Notes: generated by a model from the letters alone, not told the origin. 50,987 bases of DNA from Clostridium sp. CAG:411 (GCA_000437275.1 FR899694.1:1-50987), one strand, 5' to 3'; positions 25,439 through 33,721 are shown, counted from the stretch's first letter. Numbers and translations are program-made.

Positions 25439-26800
25439 ATGAAAAAATCTTCGATAGTTAAGGCTACTCTTTATAGTGGATTAGCGTTAGCTATAGTTGC
25501 AACGGTAAGTGGGCCAAAAGTTTCTTCGGCAACACTCAATGCAGAAAAAGGTTTGGCAGGAATTTCGATAACTTTAGATAAATATTGTTCAACAGATTCA
25601 AATGATACTACAGACGATACTTCTACAGCAAACATGGTTGTTGCAGTTGCTTCAGAAAGTGCAGTGTCAGGTGCAGCATTATCTGGTATTGTAGAAGAAA
25701 CAACAAATTACGAGAATACAGCAATTTCTGTAGCTAGTGAGTATGTTAATATCCGTAAGAGAAAAACAACAGATAGTAAGGTTGTTGGAAAATTGTATCG
25801 CGGTGCAGCAGCTACTGTAATTTCCGATGATGGCGAATGGGTTAAAATTCAGTCAGGAAATTGTACAGGATATGTAAGTGCAGATCTTCTTGCAATTGGA
25901 GATAGCGCAGAAAAGGTAGCAGATACATATGGTACAAAGACAGCTACTGTTACAACTACAACATTAAAAGTAAGAGAAAAAGCAGATAGTACATCCGATT
26001 GTCTTACAATGATACCAATGGGCGAGTCTTATTCGGTAATCAGTGAGAATGATGAATGGGTAAAAATTTCTATTGATGGAGAGGATATTAAAGGTTTCGT
26101 TTCAAAAGACTATGTAGATGTAGATCTTGAATTTGAACATGCAATATCAATCAAAGAAGAAAAAGAAAAACTTCGTAAGGAAAGAGAAGCTGAGGAAGCA
26201 GCTAGAGCAGAAGAGGAAGCACAGCAGGAAGAACAGAAGAGTTCATCAAGTAGCAGTTCATCCTCAAGTAGTGCATCATCAAGCAGCAGTTCTTCTAACA
26301 GCAGCTCATCATCAAGCAGTAGTTCATCAAGCAGCAGTAGCTCTTCATCAAAAAGCAGTTCATCAAGCAAGAGCTCATCATCAAGTAAATCAAATTCAAG
26401 CAGTAGTTCCTCAGGATCATCAAGTTCTGTAACAACTGCTGGTTCAGGATCTGAAGTTGCTAGTTATGCATTACAGTTTGTTGGTAACCCATATGTATGG
26501 GGTGGTACAAGCTTGACAAATGGAGCAGATTGTTCTGGTTTCGTTATGTCAGTATATGCACACTTTGGTGTATCATTACCACATAGTTCAGCTTCACAGG
26601 CTGGTTATGGTAGAAAGGTAAGCCTTTCAGAAGCAAAACCTGGAGATCTTGTATTTTATGCAAGAGGAGGTTCTGTAAACCATGTTGGTATTTATATCGG
26701 TGGTGGGCAGATTGTAAATGCCGCTTGTAAGAGAGAGGGTATTTGTACAAAATCTGTAAGCTACAGAAGTGTATATTGTGTAAAGAGAATTTTAAACTAA
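25439..26800 (+). CDS. secreted NlpC/P60 peptidoglycan hydrolase with two SH3 domains
   Basis: 453 residues: signal peptide (about 1-32), Ser/Thr/Asp-rich spacer, two bacterial SH3 domains (about 98-150, SVASEYVNIRKRKTTDSKVV; about 160-225, TLKVREKADSTSDCL), a charged coiled stretch (IKEEKEKLRKEREAEEAAR), a Ser-rich linker of about 65 residues (267-331), and a C-terminal NlpC/P60 catalytic domain with Cys in ADCSGFVMS and His in VNHVGIYIGGG. It should cut peptide bonds in the cell wall during growth or separation. The third catalytic position reads IVNAACK rather than the more common His. Strong promoter, own terminator. Confidence 0.92.
   Translation: MKKSSIVKATLYSGLALAIVATVSGPKVSSATLNAEKGLAGISITLDKYCSTDSNDTTDDTSTANMVVAVASESAVSGAALSGIVEETTNYENTAISVASEYVNIRKRKTTDSKVVGKLYRGAAATVISDDGEWVKIQSGNCTGYVSADLLAIGDSAEKVADTYGTKTATVTTTTLKVREKADSTSDCLTMIPMGESYSVISENDEWVKISIDGEDIKGFVSKDYVDVDLEFEHAISIKEEKEKLRKEREAEEAARAEEEAQQEEQKSSSSSSSSSSSASSSSSSSNSSSSSSSSSSSSSSSSSKSSSSSKSSSSSKSNSSSSSSGSSSSVTTAGSGSEVASYALQFVGNPYVWGGTSLTNGADCSGFVMSVYAHFGVSLPHSSASQAGYGRKVSLSEAKPGDLVFYARGGSVNHVGIYIGGGQIVNAACKREGICTKSVSYRSVYCVKRILN
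26238..26418 (+). repeat. AGC/TCA serine-codon low-complexity tract
   Basis: About 180 bases made almost only of serine codons (AGC, AGT, TCA, TCT), with repeated units such as AGCAGTTCATCA, encoding the Ser-rich linker of the wall hydrolase. Mixed codon use keeps the frame but such tracts can change length by slippage. Confidence 0.8.
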
Positions 26801-26815
26801 TAAATAGTTTTTGAC

Positions 26816-26858
26816 AGAAAAGGCATGTCGCATTAAGCGGTATGCCTTTTCTTTTTTT
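26816..26858 (+). terminator. terminator of the NlpC/P60 gene
   Basis: AGAAAAGGCAT (26816-26826) and ATGCCTTTTCT (26842-26852) form an 11-bp stem followed by T6. Confidence 0.9.
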
Positions 26859-26927
26859 ATGTGATTGAAAAGCTTGACGGATTGAGCAGAAATTTTGCTT
26901 GCAAAGCTCGTTTGCCTAAGAGTAGTC

Positions 26928-27006
26928 ATCGTAAGTCTTACGATAGAATCCTTATCATAAAAAGGGGAGAATTACATTGAAACGGATAGTTGCAATGTGG
27001 TATAAT
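26928..27006 (+). promoter_or_regulatory. operator palindrome and SigA-type promoter of the PilZ gene
   Basis: Perfect inverted repeat ATCGTAAG-T-CTTACGAT (26928-26944) lies about 33 bp upstream of a promoter TTGAAA (26977-26982), 18 bp, TATAAT (27001-27006). The leader to the PilZ start is about 150 bases; I see no further structure in it. Confidence 0.6.
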
Positions 27007-27165
27007 AGCAATATGGATAGTTTCTATTAACGTATAGCGAAAAAAGAAGTATGGAATGAAAAAAAGTATATTGTATTCTCCAGTTAGATCGTGTGCTTCT
27101 ATGAAAAATACAAAGATTTTATAGAGTGAGAGGGATATAGTATACTAGGGTGAGGAGGAATAGAT

Positions 27166-27510
27166 ATGGTTGAGCGCAGAAAATATAAAAGATTACCGAT
27201 TGAATTGAGTTTGGAGATTAAAAAGATTTATAAACAGGATTACGTGATTATTGAAGATGTGGATACCGAGATTTCGGTAACGGATATATCAAAATCTGGT
27301 ATTGGATTTATGTCTAAGGCAAAACTGCCACTTGACTATTATTTTGATGGAAAGATACGTTTAGCCGAAAATGACTACTTTTATGCAGTCATTCATATTG
27401 TTCGTGGTGAAGTAATGGACAGTGGAAATTATTATGGAGCAGAATTTGTTGGCTTAGCACCATTCTTGGCAAATAAGATTGATGATTATGAAGCCAGCTT
27501 GCGTCGATAG
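27166..27510 (+). CDS. PilZ domain protein (c-di-GMP receptor)
   Basis: 114-residue single-domain PilZ protein. The N-terminal RxxxR-type motif is ERRKYKR and the second c-di-GMP contact motif is DISKSGIGF (D/NxSxxG); both needed for nucleotide binding are intact. Such stand-alone PilZ proteins commonly control flagellar rotation or surface polysaccharide. It is monocistronic with an ATG preceded by GAGGAGG. Partners are not visible here, but the chemotaxis genes in the window make a motility link plausible. Confidence 0.88.
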   Translation: MVERRKYKRLPIELSLEIKKIYKQDYVIIEDVDTEISVTDISKSGIGFMSKAKLPLDYYFDGKIRLAENDYFYAVIHIVRGEVMDSGNYYGAEFVGLAPFLANKIDDYEASLRR

Positions 27511-27576
27511 ATGGTATATATGTTACATAAAATAAGAGCGTTAGATTTATTGGAATCGAAAAGAGAGAATAGATAG

Positions 27577-27675
27577 AAGACTGTTGCACTGGAAAGGTTT
27601 CTACAGGATTATAGGGTTATATTGGATAACGCTATAGTGTGTATGGCTTTTCTTGGTGCGACAGTCTTTTTTTGT
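27577..27675 (+). ncRNA. candidate structured RNA or attenuator
   Basis: AAGACTGTTGCAC (27577-27589) pairs over 13 bp (one wobble) with GTGCGACAGTCTT (27656-27668), followed by T5. Inside, GGAAAG pairs with CTTTTC and TATAG-GTTAT pairs with ATAAC-CTATA, giving an almost continuous rod of about 92 nt. It lies in the 257-bp gap between the PilZ gene and the ECF sigma gene. It could be only a long terminator for PilZ; the internal structure is more than a terminator needs. Confidence 0.5.
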
Positions 27676-27767
27676 CTAAAAAGCTAAAAAATGTGTAGTA
27701 TCGAAAAAAATAAAAAAATATGCAACCGTTTTTCATAGAATACCCACTACATAAGTGAAAGGAGGAA

Positions 27768-28331
27768 ATGAAAGAATTGACTGGTCAAGAAATAGAAGAA
27801 ACAAATCGTTATTTTGAAGCAGTGTACTGCAAAACAAATCGTGGAGTAACGCTATACTTAATTTCGAAATGTAAAAATTTTTCCGATGTAAACGATATTT
27901 TGCAGGAAGTATATTTGGAATTTTACCAGGTATTATTGAAAAAGGGAAAAGCATATTTCAAGAATGAAGAAAGTTTTTTAATTAGCTTGTGTCGTAAAAA
28001 GATGGCAAAATACTATTCCTTTTGGGACCGGATACCGCACAAGGTGTATATAGATGAAAAAGAAATTTATGAGCAGGAGGAACTTTTGACTTCGATTGAT
28101 TTTCAAGAGGATATAGAGGAAGTCTTTTATAAAACGGAAATGGTGACTAAGGTGCAAGAGTTACTAAAAAAGAAGTCAGATGAAATCCAGAAGATTTTTT
28201 ATCTATATTATACAATGGAACTTCGGATTCCTGAAATTGCAAAATTGCTGCAAATGAAACCGCAAACTGTAAAAAGCAAATTATATCGAACCAGAAATGA
28301 TTTGTATAAGGAATTAAAACGGAATAAGTGA
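27768..28331 (+). CDS. ECF-type RNA polymerase sigma factor
   Basis: 187 residues. Region 2 includes YLISKCKNFSDVNDILQEVYLEFYQVL; region 4 is about 125-187 with IFYLYYTMELRIPEIAKLLQMKPQTVKSKLYRTRNDLYKEL. No region 1.1 or 3, so it is an extracytoplasmic function factor. The following gene, 15 bp later, encodes a one-pass membrane protein of the anti-sigma kind. GGAGG lies before the ATG. A GCAACCGTTTTT stretch about 45 bp upstream could be an ECF-type -35 for self-activation. Confidence 0.88.
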   Translation: MKELTGQEIEETNRYFEAVYCKTNRGVTLYLISKCKNFSDVNDILQEVYLEFYQVLLKKGKAYFKNEESFLISLCRKKMAKYYSFWDRIPHKVYIDEKEIYEQEELLTSIDFQEDIEEVFYKTEMVTKVQELLKKKSDEIQKIFYLYYTMELRIPEIAKLLQMKPQTVKSKLYRTRNDLYKELKRNK

Positions 28332-28346
28332 AAGAAGGGTGGCGTC

Positions 28347-29459
28347 ATGACAGAGAAGGATTTTTACAAAAAAGTAACACAAAATATGGTTGTAGATTTG
28401 GAGGATATAAAGATGAAGATGGAGAAGAATGGAACAGAGAACAAAAAGAATCGCAAGGCTTCTATGCGTAAAACAATAGTCGCAGCTTCCTTGTGTTGTG
28501 TTGTAGCGGTGAGTGGAGTTAGTATCTATGCAACAACCTCACATGGTTCGTTATTGTCTTTGTTTGCTGGCGAGAATAAAAATGTGCAGAAAAAGGCAGA
28601 AAAATTAGTGGATAAAAATGTAAAGCAGGATACCACAGACAACAAGGAACAGGCAAAATGGGCTAAGTTTAAGGTAGAAGAGGCAATCTGCGATAACAAT
28701 GAAGTATACATTAGTATTGCAGTCACAGCTACAGATGCCAAAAATACTCTTTTAATTCCTACGAATATGGCAGAGGGCGATAACATGTCTGATCTTGGTT
28801 TAGAGGGAGAAGATGGAAACATATCTGCGGAACAATATGCAAAAAAATACGGAAAAAAGATTTTAAAAGTTGAGGCGGGAATATCTGGATGTAATGCACC
28901 AAGTCAATCTATTAGCAATACTTTGGAGGAAGATGGTACATTGATGTATACGATTCGCTTTGATAACTTAGAAAAATCAAAACAATTAAAGTATCAGTGT
29001 AATACCTTTGTTATTCCACCAGAAAAGGAAGAAACATCAGAAAATATGATAAAGGATCAGTTTGAGTTTACATTAAAGGATAAATCTGATACAAAAGAAG
29101 AAGTGTATAAGGTAACATCAAAAGAAGCAGTAGAAGGAACGGATTTAGTGATTGACGGAGTTTCCTTTACAAAAAGTGATTTGGGAACTGCTTGCAAGAT
29201 TCAGTATCATTATACTGGTGATAAGTCAAAATGGGAGAAATATGAGACAAAGGATCAAGACATATTATTTTTCATGTTAGATGAACAGGGAAATATTATT
29301 GAAACGGCAGAGGGCGGCAATAATACACTAGATGGTGTGAATGTAACAGAAGTTTCATACTATCGCTTATCTAAGTTACCAAAGAAGATTACATTTGTTG
29401 CAAAGGACGTTATGGAGAAAAAACTTTACGGTAAGTTTACAGTTGAAAAGGCAAAATAA
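28347..29459 (+). CDS. membrane anti-sigma factor candidate, DUF4179-like
   Basis: 370 residues: a short cytosolic N-terminus (about 1-42, MTEKDFYKKVTQNMVVDLED), one membrane helix (TIVAASLCCVVAVSGVSIYA) and a large extracellular beta-rich domain. The arrangement and the tandem location after the sigma gene match clostridial anti-sigma factors with a DUF4179 domain. The extracellular part holds KWAKFKVEEAICDNNEVYIS, typical of that domain. It probably holds the sigma factor inactive until a wall or envelope stress is sensed. Own terminator follows. Confidence 0.72.
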   Translation: MTEKDFYKKVTQNMVVDLEDIKMKMEKNGTENKKNRKASMRKTIVAASLCCVVAVSGVSIYATTSHGSLLSLFAGENKNVQKKAEKLVDKNVKQDTTDNKEQAKWAKFKVEEAICDNNEVYISIAVTATDAKNTLLIPTNMAEGDNMSDLGLEGEDGNISAEQYAKKYGKKILKVEAGISGCNAPSQSISNTLEEDGTLMYTIRFDNLEKSKQLKYQCNTFVIPPEKEETSENMIKDQFEFTLKDKSDTKEEVYKVTSKEAVEGTDLVIDGVSFTKSDLGTACKIQYHYTGDKSKWEKYETKDQDILFFMLDEQGNIIETAEGGNNTLDGVNVTEVSYYRLSKLPKKITFVAKDVMEKKLYGKFTVEKAK

Positions 29460-29489
29460 TAGTGGGGAAAGTTTTGCATACGAATAAGC

Positions 29490-29527
29490 ATAAAAACGGT
29501 TGTTCTGAATAGGACAACCGTTTTTTG
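29490..29527 (+). terminator. terminator of the sigma/anti-sigma operon
   Basis: AAAAACGGTTGTTC (29492-29505) and GGACAACCGTTTTT (29512-29525) form a 14-bp stem with one wobble and a 6-base loop, then TT. Confidence 0.88.
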
Positions 29528-29715
29528 TGATTTTCGTTGTTTTGTTTCCTGTTGTGATTTTAAAAAGTAGATGAATTATATAAACAAGATGGGACATTGA
29601 GAATAGTTGTGTGACAATAGGAATTGCTTAAAAATAGGATAACACTGGACAGGTTGCACAAAATACGACAAAAAAGAGGCAATAAAAAAGAAGGAGACAG
29701 AAAAAGTCAAAAAAG

Positions 29716-29824
29716 TTATCCACATTTATCCACATATAAAAGTGGAAGAATTGGATAAAAAATAAAGTTATACACAGAGTTATCCACTTTATTCACAATT
29801 TTGTGGACAACTTTTAGTGGATAA
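29716..29824. other. DnaA-box cluster (candidate replication or DnaA-titration site)
   Basis: Two perfect TTATCCACA boxes 10 bp apart (29716-29724, 29726-29734), TTATACACA (29768-29776), TTATCCACT (29780-29788), TTATTCACA (29789-29797), and two on the minus strand, TTGTCCACA (29802-29810) and TTATCCACT (29816-29824). An eighth degenerate box lies near 29750. A very AT-rich stretch follows (29825-29975). No dnaA or dnaN gene is near. Genes on both sides run left to right, which argues against a bidirectional origin; a DnaA-binding titration or regulatory cluster is at least as likely. Confidence 0.7.
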
Positions 29825-30005
29825 AAAACTGTCAAGTTCGAAAGTATGTTTTGTAGCATTTGTAAGATTGCATAAAAAAATAGAATTCGACAAATTGTAA
29901 TTATTGTGAGAAAAATAAGTAAAATAAAGTAAGTAGTCAGAAAATAATACTTGAAAAAATTGTGCATAAAGAATGCTGGTAGCATAAAAGAAAGGTTTTA
30001 TCTAT

Positions 30006-30040
30006 GATTGTATAGCAAAGTGGAATACGAATATCCGCTT
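30006..30040 (+). repeat. recurrent 35-nt upstream element, copy 2 (hpf)
   Basis: Arms AAGTGGA and TCCGCTT with loop ATACGAATA; aligns without gaps to the copies at 23658, 39574 and 47692, though its first ten bases are diverged. Here its end overlaps the -35 of the hpf promoter, so in this case it may work as DNA rather than RNA. Confidence 0.5.
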
Positions 30041-30067
30041 GAATTTGCCCTAGGTTATTGGTATAAT
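30039..30067 (+). promoter_or_regulatory. SigA-type promoter of hpf
   Basis: TTGAAT (30039-30044), 17 bp, TATAAT (30062-30067), giving a leader of about 70 bases. Confidence 0.75.
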
Positions 30068-30143
30068 ATTTGCATAAGAATTGATGCCAAAGGGGAATTG
30101 GAATCAAGGCTTACAAAACTTATAGCAAAAGGAGTTGGACATT

Positions 30144-30671
30144 ATGAGGTATATTATTAGTGGAAAGAATATTGACGTAACAGAAGGGTTAAAAGATGCT
30201 ATTTATGAAAAGATTGGAAAGTTAGAGCGTTATTTTACAGAAGACACAGAGGTACATGTTACATTTAGTGTAGAAAAGGAGAGACAGAAAATCGAGGTTA
30301 CGATTCCTATGAAAGGAAACATTATTCGTGCAGAAGAGGAAAGCACAGATATGTATGTATCCATTGATTTGGTTGAGGAGATTATAGAGAGACAGCTTAG
30401 AAAATATAAAAATAAGATTGTTGAAAGAAAGCAGGCTGGACATAGTTTAAGCAAAGCATTTGCAGAAGAAGAAATTGAAGATGAAGAATCCATTGAGATT
30501 ATTCGTTCAAAACGTTTTGCGATTAAGCCAATGGACCCAGAGGAAGCTTGTGTACAGATGGAATTATTGGGACATGACTTTTATGTATTCCGCAATTCTG
30601 AAACAGATGAGGTAAATGTTGTATACCGTAGAAAGAAAAATTCATACGGTTTAATTGAACCAGAGTGCTAA
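30144..30671 (+). CDS. hpf: long ribosome hibernation promoting factor HPF
   Basis: 175 residues. N-terminal S30AE domain (about 1-100, MRYIISGKNIDVTEGLKDAI ... TDMYVSIDLVEEIIERQLRKYKNKI) binds the decoding centre; the C-terminal domain (FAIKPMDPEEACVQMELLGH ... VVYRRKKNSYGLIEP) dimerises and drives 100S ribosome formation. Start chosen at ATG 30144 because AAAGGAG (30128-30134) precedes it by 9 bases; an upstream TTG at 30135 abuts that site. Usual stress and stationary-phase control; the DnaA-box cluster lies upstream of its promoter. Confidence 0.92.
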   Translation: MRYIISGKNIDVTEGLKDAIYEKIGKLERYFTEDTEVHVTFSVEKERQKIEVTIPMKGNIIRAEEESTDMYVSIDLVEEIIERQLRKYKNKIVERKQAGHSLSKAFAEEEIEDEESIEIIRSKRFAIKPMDPEEACVQMELLGHDFYVFRNSETDEVNVVYRRKKNSYGLIEPEC

Positions 30672-30692
30672 AATAAAACAACGCTGTTACAT

Positions 30693-30728
30693 AGAAGCCA
30701 CATTTTAAAAGGTGTGGCTTCTTTTTTG
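30693..30728 (+). terminator. hpf terminator
   Basis: AGAAGCCACA (30693-30702) and TGTGGCTTCT (30713-30722) form a 10-bp stem followed by T5. From here to 30873 I see nothing else of note. Confidence 0.88.
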
Positions 30729-30873
30729 TTGCTAAGGCATCTGTATGGTTTTACATTGGAATGTTTTGTAACAAAAAAGGAAACTTTGAGGAGAGATGAA
30801 ATAATTTGTGTTGGATCGAAGCTGAAAATTTGTTGTGTTGTATTAATTTCTTAACATAAAATTAAAAAATAAG

Positions 30874-30902
30874 TTGAATCCTAGGGTTTCTAATGTTACA
30901 AT
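30874..30902 (+). promoter_or_regulatory. SigA-type promoter of secA
   Basis: TTGAAT (30874-30879), 17 bp, TACAAT (30897-30902), about 88 bases of leader. Confidence 0.75.
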
Positions 30903-30928
30903 ATGAATTGGTATCTTATAAGGAATAG

Positions 30929-30990
30929 AAGGCGAAGTAGCCTTGAAGATAAAAAAGTGAAAGGAAAGGTGCATCTTTGGATGCAGAGGT
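30929..30990 (+). promoter_or_regulatory. secA leader hairpins next to the ribosome site
   Basis: AAGGC/GCCTT (30929-30944) and TGCATC-TTTG-GATGCA (30970-30985). The second ends directly before the GAGGT ribosome site (30986-30990), so it could influence secA translation. No secM-like open frame is seen. Confidence 0.4.
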
Positions 30991-30996
30991 ATAATC

Positions 30997-33567
30997 ATGG
31001 GATTTTTTACAAAGATATTTGGAACACATAGTGAACATGAGCTTAAACGTATTTATCCAATTGTCGACAAGATTGAAGCGTTAGAGCCTGAATATGAAAA
31101 GTTGTCCGATGAACAACTGCAACATAAGACAGTTGAATTTAAGGAACGCTTAGAAAAGGGAGAAACGCTGGACGATTTATTGGTAGAAGCATTTGCTACC
31201 GTTCGTGAAGCATCAAAGCGTGTTTTAGGCATGCGTCATTACCGTGTACAGTTAATCGGTGGTGTCATCTTGCATCAGGGTCGTATCACAGAGATGCGTA
31301 CTGGTGAAGGTAAGACATTGGTATCTACACTTCCTGCATATCTGAATGCATTGGCAGGAAAAGGTGTACATATCGTTACGGTTAATGATTACCTTGCAAA
31401 GCGTGATGCGGAGTGGATGGGACAAGTTCATGAGTTTTTAGGATTAAAAGTTGGTGTGATCCTAAACAGCATGGATAATGATGAACGTCGTGAGGCGTAT
31501 GCATGCGATATTACTTATGCAACAAACAATGAATTAGGTTTTGATTATCTTCGTGATAATATGGTTATTTATAAAGAGCAGCTTGTAATGCGTGACTTAA
31601 ATTATGCAATTGTCGATGAGGTTGACTCTGTATTGATCGATGAAGCAAGAACACCACTTATTATTTCAGGTCAGAGTGGAAAGTCTACAAAGTTATATGA
31701 AGCTTGTGACAATCTTGCAAGAACATTGGAAAAAGGTACAGAGACCGAACTTTCTAAGATGGATGCAATCATGAAGGAAGAGACAACGGAAACAGGTGAT
31801 TTCGTTGTAAATGAAAAGGATAAGAATGTAAACTTGACAGAACAGGGTGTTCATAAGGTTGAAAAGTATTTCCATATAGAAAACCTTGCAGATCCAGAAA
31901 ACTTAGAGATTCAGCACAATATTATATTAGCACTTCGTGCACATAACCTTATGTTTAGAGATAAGGATTACGTTGTAAACGATGAAGGCGAAGTATTGAT
32001 CGTAGATGAATTTACAGGTCGTATCATGCCAGGTAGACGTTATTCAGACGGTTTACATCAGGCTATCGAAGCAAAAGAGCATGTGAAGGTAAGAAGAGAA
32101 AGTAAGACACTTGCAACCATCACATTCCAGAACTTCTTTAACAAATATGAAAAGAAATGTGGTATGACTGGTACCGCTTTAACAGAAGAAAAAGAGTTCC
32201 GTGAAATTTACGGCATGGACGTTATCGAAGTACCTACGAATAAGCCAATTCAGCGTATTGATTATCAAGATGCTGTATATAAGACACATGAAGGAAAGAT
32301 TAATGCAGTTGTAGATGAAATTGAAAAAGCACATGCAAAGGGACAACCTGTTTTGGTTGGTACGATTACCATTGAGGGTTCTGAAGAATTAAGTGCAAAA
32401 TTGAAAAAGCGTGGTATTCCACATCAGGTATTGAATGCAAAGTATCATGAGAAGGAAGCTGAAATTGTTGCTGATGCTGGACAGCGTGGAGCCGTTACAA
32501 TCGCTACAAATATGGCTGGTCGTGGTACCGATATTAAGCTTGGCGAAGGAGTACAGGAACTTGGCGGATTAAAGATTATCGGTACAGAGCGTCATGAATC
32601 TCGTCGTATTGATAATCAGCTTCGTGGTCGTGCCGGACGTCAGGGAGATCCAGGAGAATCTCGTTTCTATATTTCTCTTGAGGATGACTTGATGCGTTTG
32701 TTTGGTTCAGAACGTATGATGGCTATGTTTAATTCATTGGGACTTGGAGATGATGAGCAGATTGAGCATAAGATGCTTTCGAAAGCAATTGAAAATGCAC
32801 AGATGAAGATCGAGGGTAATAACTTTGGTATTCGTAAGAATCTGTTGGAATATGACCGTGTAAATAATGACCAGAGAGAAATTATTTATGAAGAACGTCG
32901 TCGTGTGTTAGATGGAGAAAGTATGCGTGATACAATTTATCGTATGATAAACGATGAAGTTGAACGTTGTGTAGATACAGTGATTGGTGATGATCAGAGC
33001 GCGGATGAGTGGGATATTCATGAATTAAATCAATTACTTCTTCCAGTGATTCCATTGGAAAAGATTGTATTAACAGAGGATGAAAAGAAAGCATTAAATA
33101 AACCTCAATTAATGCAGACATTGAAAGAAGAAGCTACAAAGCTTTATGAAGAGAAAGAAGCAGAATTCCCAGAAGCAGAACAAATACGTGAGGTTGAACG
33201 TGTTATTTTACTTAAAGTAATTGATAGTAAGTGGATGGATCATATCGATGATATGGATCAGCTTCGTCAGGGTATCGGTTTACAGGCATATGGTCAGAGA
33301 AACCCAGTTATTGAATATACAAATAGTGGATTTGAGATGTTTGGAGAAATGATCAATGCAATTGAAGAAGAAACAGTTCGTGCGTTGATGCATGTAAGAG
33401 TAGAACAGCATGTTGAAAGAGAGCAGGTTGCTAAGGTTACTGGAACAAACAAGGATGATACAGGTGTAAACACACCTAAGAGAAGAGCAGAAAAGAAAAT
33501 ACAGCCAAATGATCTTTGTCCTTGTGGTAGTGGTAAGAAATATAAATTCTGTTGTGGTAAGAAATAA
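30997..33567 (+). CDS. secA: preprotein translocase ATPase SecA
   Basis: Motor that drives preproteins through SecYEG, 856 residues. Nucleotide-binding motifs EMRTGEGKTL (Walker A), VDEVDSVLIDEARTPL (DEAD-like Walker B), TNMAGRGTDIKLG and GRAGRQGDPGESRFY; preprotein cross-linking domain about 220-370; C-terminal zinc-binding tail CPCGSGKKYKFCCGKK for SecB/ribosome contact. Full length and intact. Single-copy housekeeping gene read from its own promoter with a structured leader; terminator follows. Confidence 0.97.
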   Translation: MGFFTKIFGTHSEHELKRIYPIVDKIEALEPEYEKLSDEQLQHKTVEFKERLEKGETLDDLLVEAFATVREASKRVLGMRHYRVQLIGGVILHQGRITEMRTGEGKTLVSTLPAYLNALAGKGVHIVTVNDYLAKRDAEWMGQVHEFLGLKVGVILNSMDNDERREAYACDITYATNNELGFDYLRDNMVIYKEQLVMRDLNYAIVDEVDSVLIDEARTPLIISGQSGKSTKLYEACDNLARTLEKGTETELSKMDAIMKEETTETGDFVVNEKDKNVNLTEQGVHKVEKYFHIENLADPENLEIQHNIILALRAHNLMFRDKDYVVNDEGEVLIVDEFTGRIMPGRRYSDGLHQAIEAKEHVKVRRESKTLATITFQNFFNKYEKKCGMTGTALTEEKEFREIYGMDVIEVPTNKPIQRIDYQDAVYKTHEGKINAVVDEIEKAHAKGQPVLVGTITIEGSEELSAKLKKRGIPHQVLNAKYHEKEAEIVADAGQRGAVTIATNMAGRGTDIKLGEGVQELGGLKIIGTERHESRRIDNQLRGRAGRQGDPGESRFYISLEDDLMRLFGSERMMAMFNSLGLGDDEQIEHKMLSKAIENAQMKIEGNNFGIRKNLLEYDRVNNDQREIIYEERRRVLDGESMRDTIYRMINDEVERCVDTVIGDDQSADEWDIHELNQLLLPVIPLEKIVLTEDEKKALNKPQLMQTLKEEATKLYEEKEAEFPEAEQIREVERVILLKVIDSKWMDHIDDMDQLRQGIGLQAYGQRNPVIEYTNSGFEMFGEMINAIEEETVRALMHVRVEQHVEREQVAKVTGTNKDDTGVNTPKRRAEKKIQPNDLCPCGSGKKYKFCCGKK

Positions 33568-33576
33568 AAATAGAAA

Positions 33577-33621
33577 AGAAGAAGTGTTATATTGTCTCGC
33601 ACAATAAACACTTCTTTTTTT
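33577..33621 (+). terminator. secA terminator
   Basis: AAGAAGTGTT (33579-33588) pairs with AACACTTCTT (33607-33616), with an inner TTGT/ACAA, followed by T5. Confidence 0.88.
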
Positions 33622-33721
33622 ATGCAATAAGAAGGCAGCTTTCTTTTTGGGGAAAGTACAAAGAGAAAATAGATATATTATGTCAATTCATAAAAAAGCA
33701 CTGGGAAAAAATGCAAAAACA

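Noticed and set aside
26127..26432. Gln/His-rich and Leu-rich open frames overlapping the Ser-rich tract
   Set aside because: They arise from reading serine codon repeats in other frames and have no ribosome sites or family features.
29825..30005. DnaA-trio repeats beside the DnaA-box cluster
   Set aside because: AAGTAAGTAGT-like triplets are present but too irregular to call in such AT-rich DNA.
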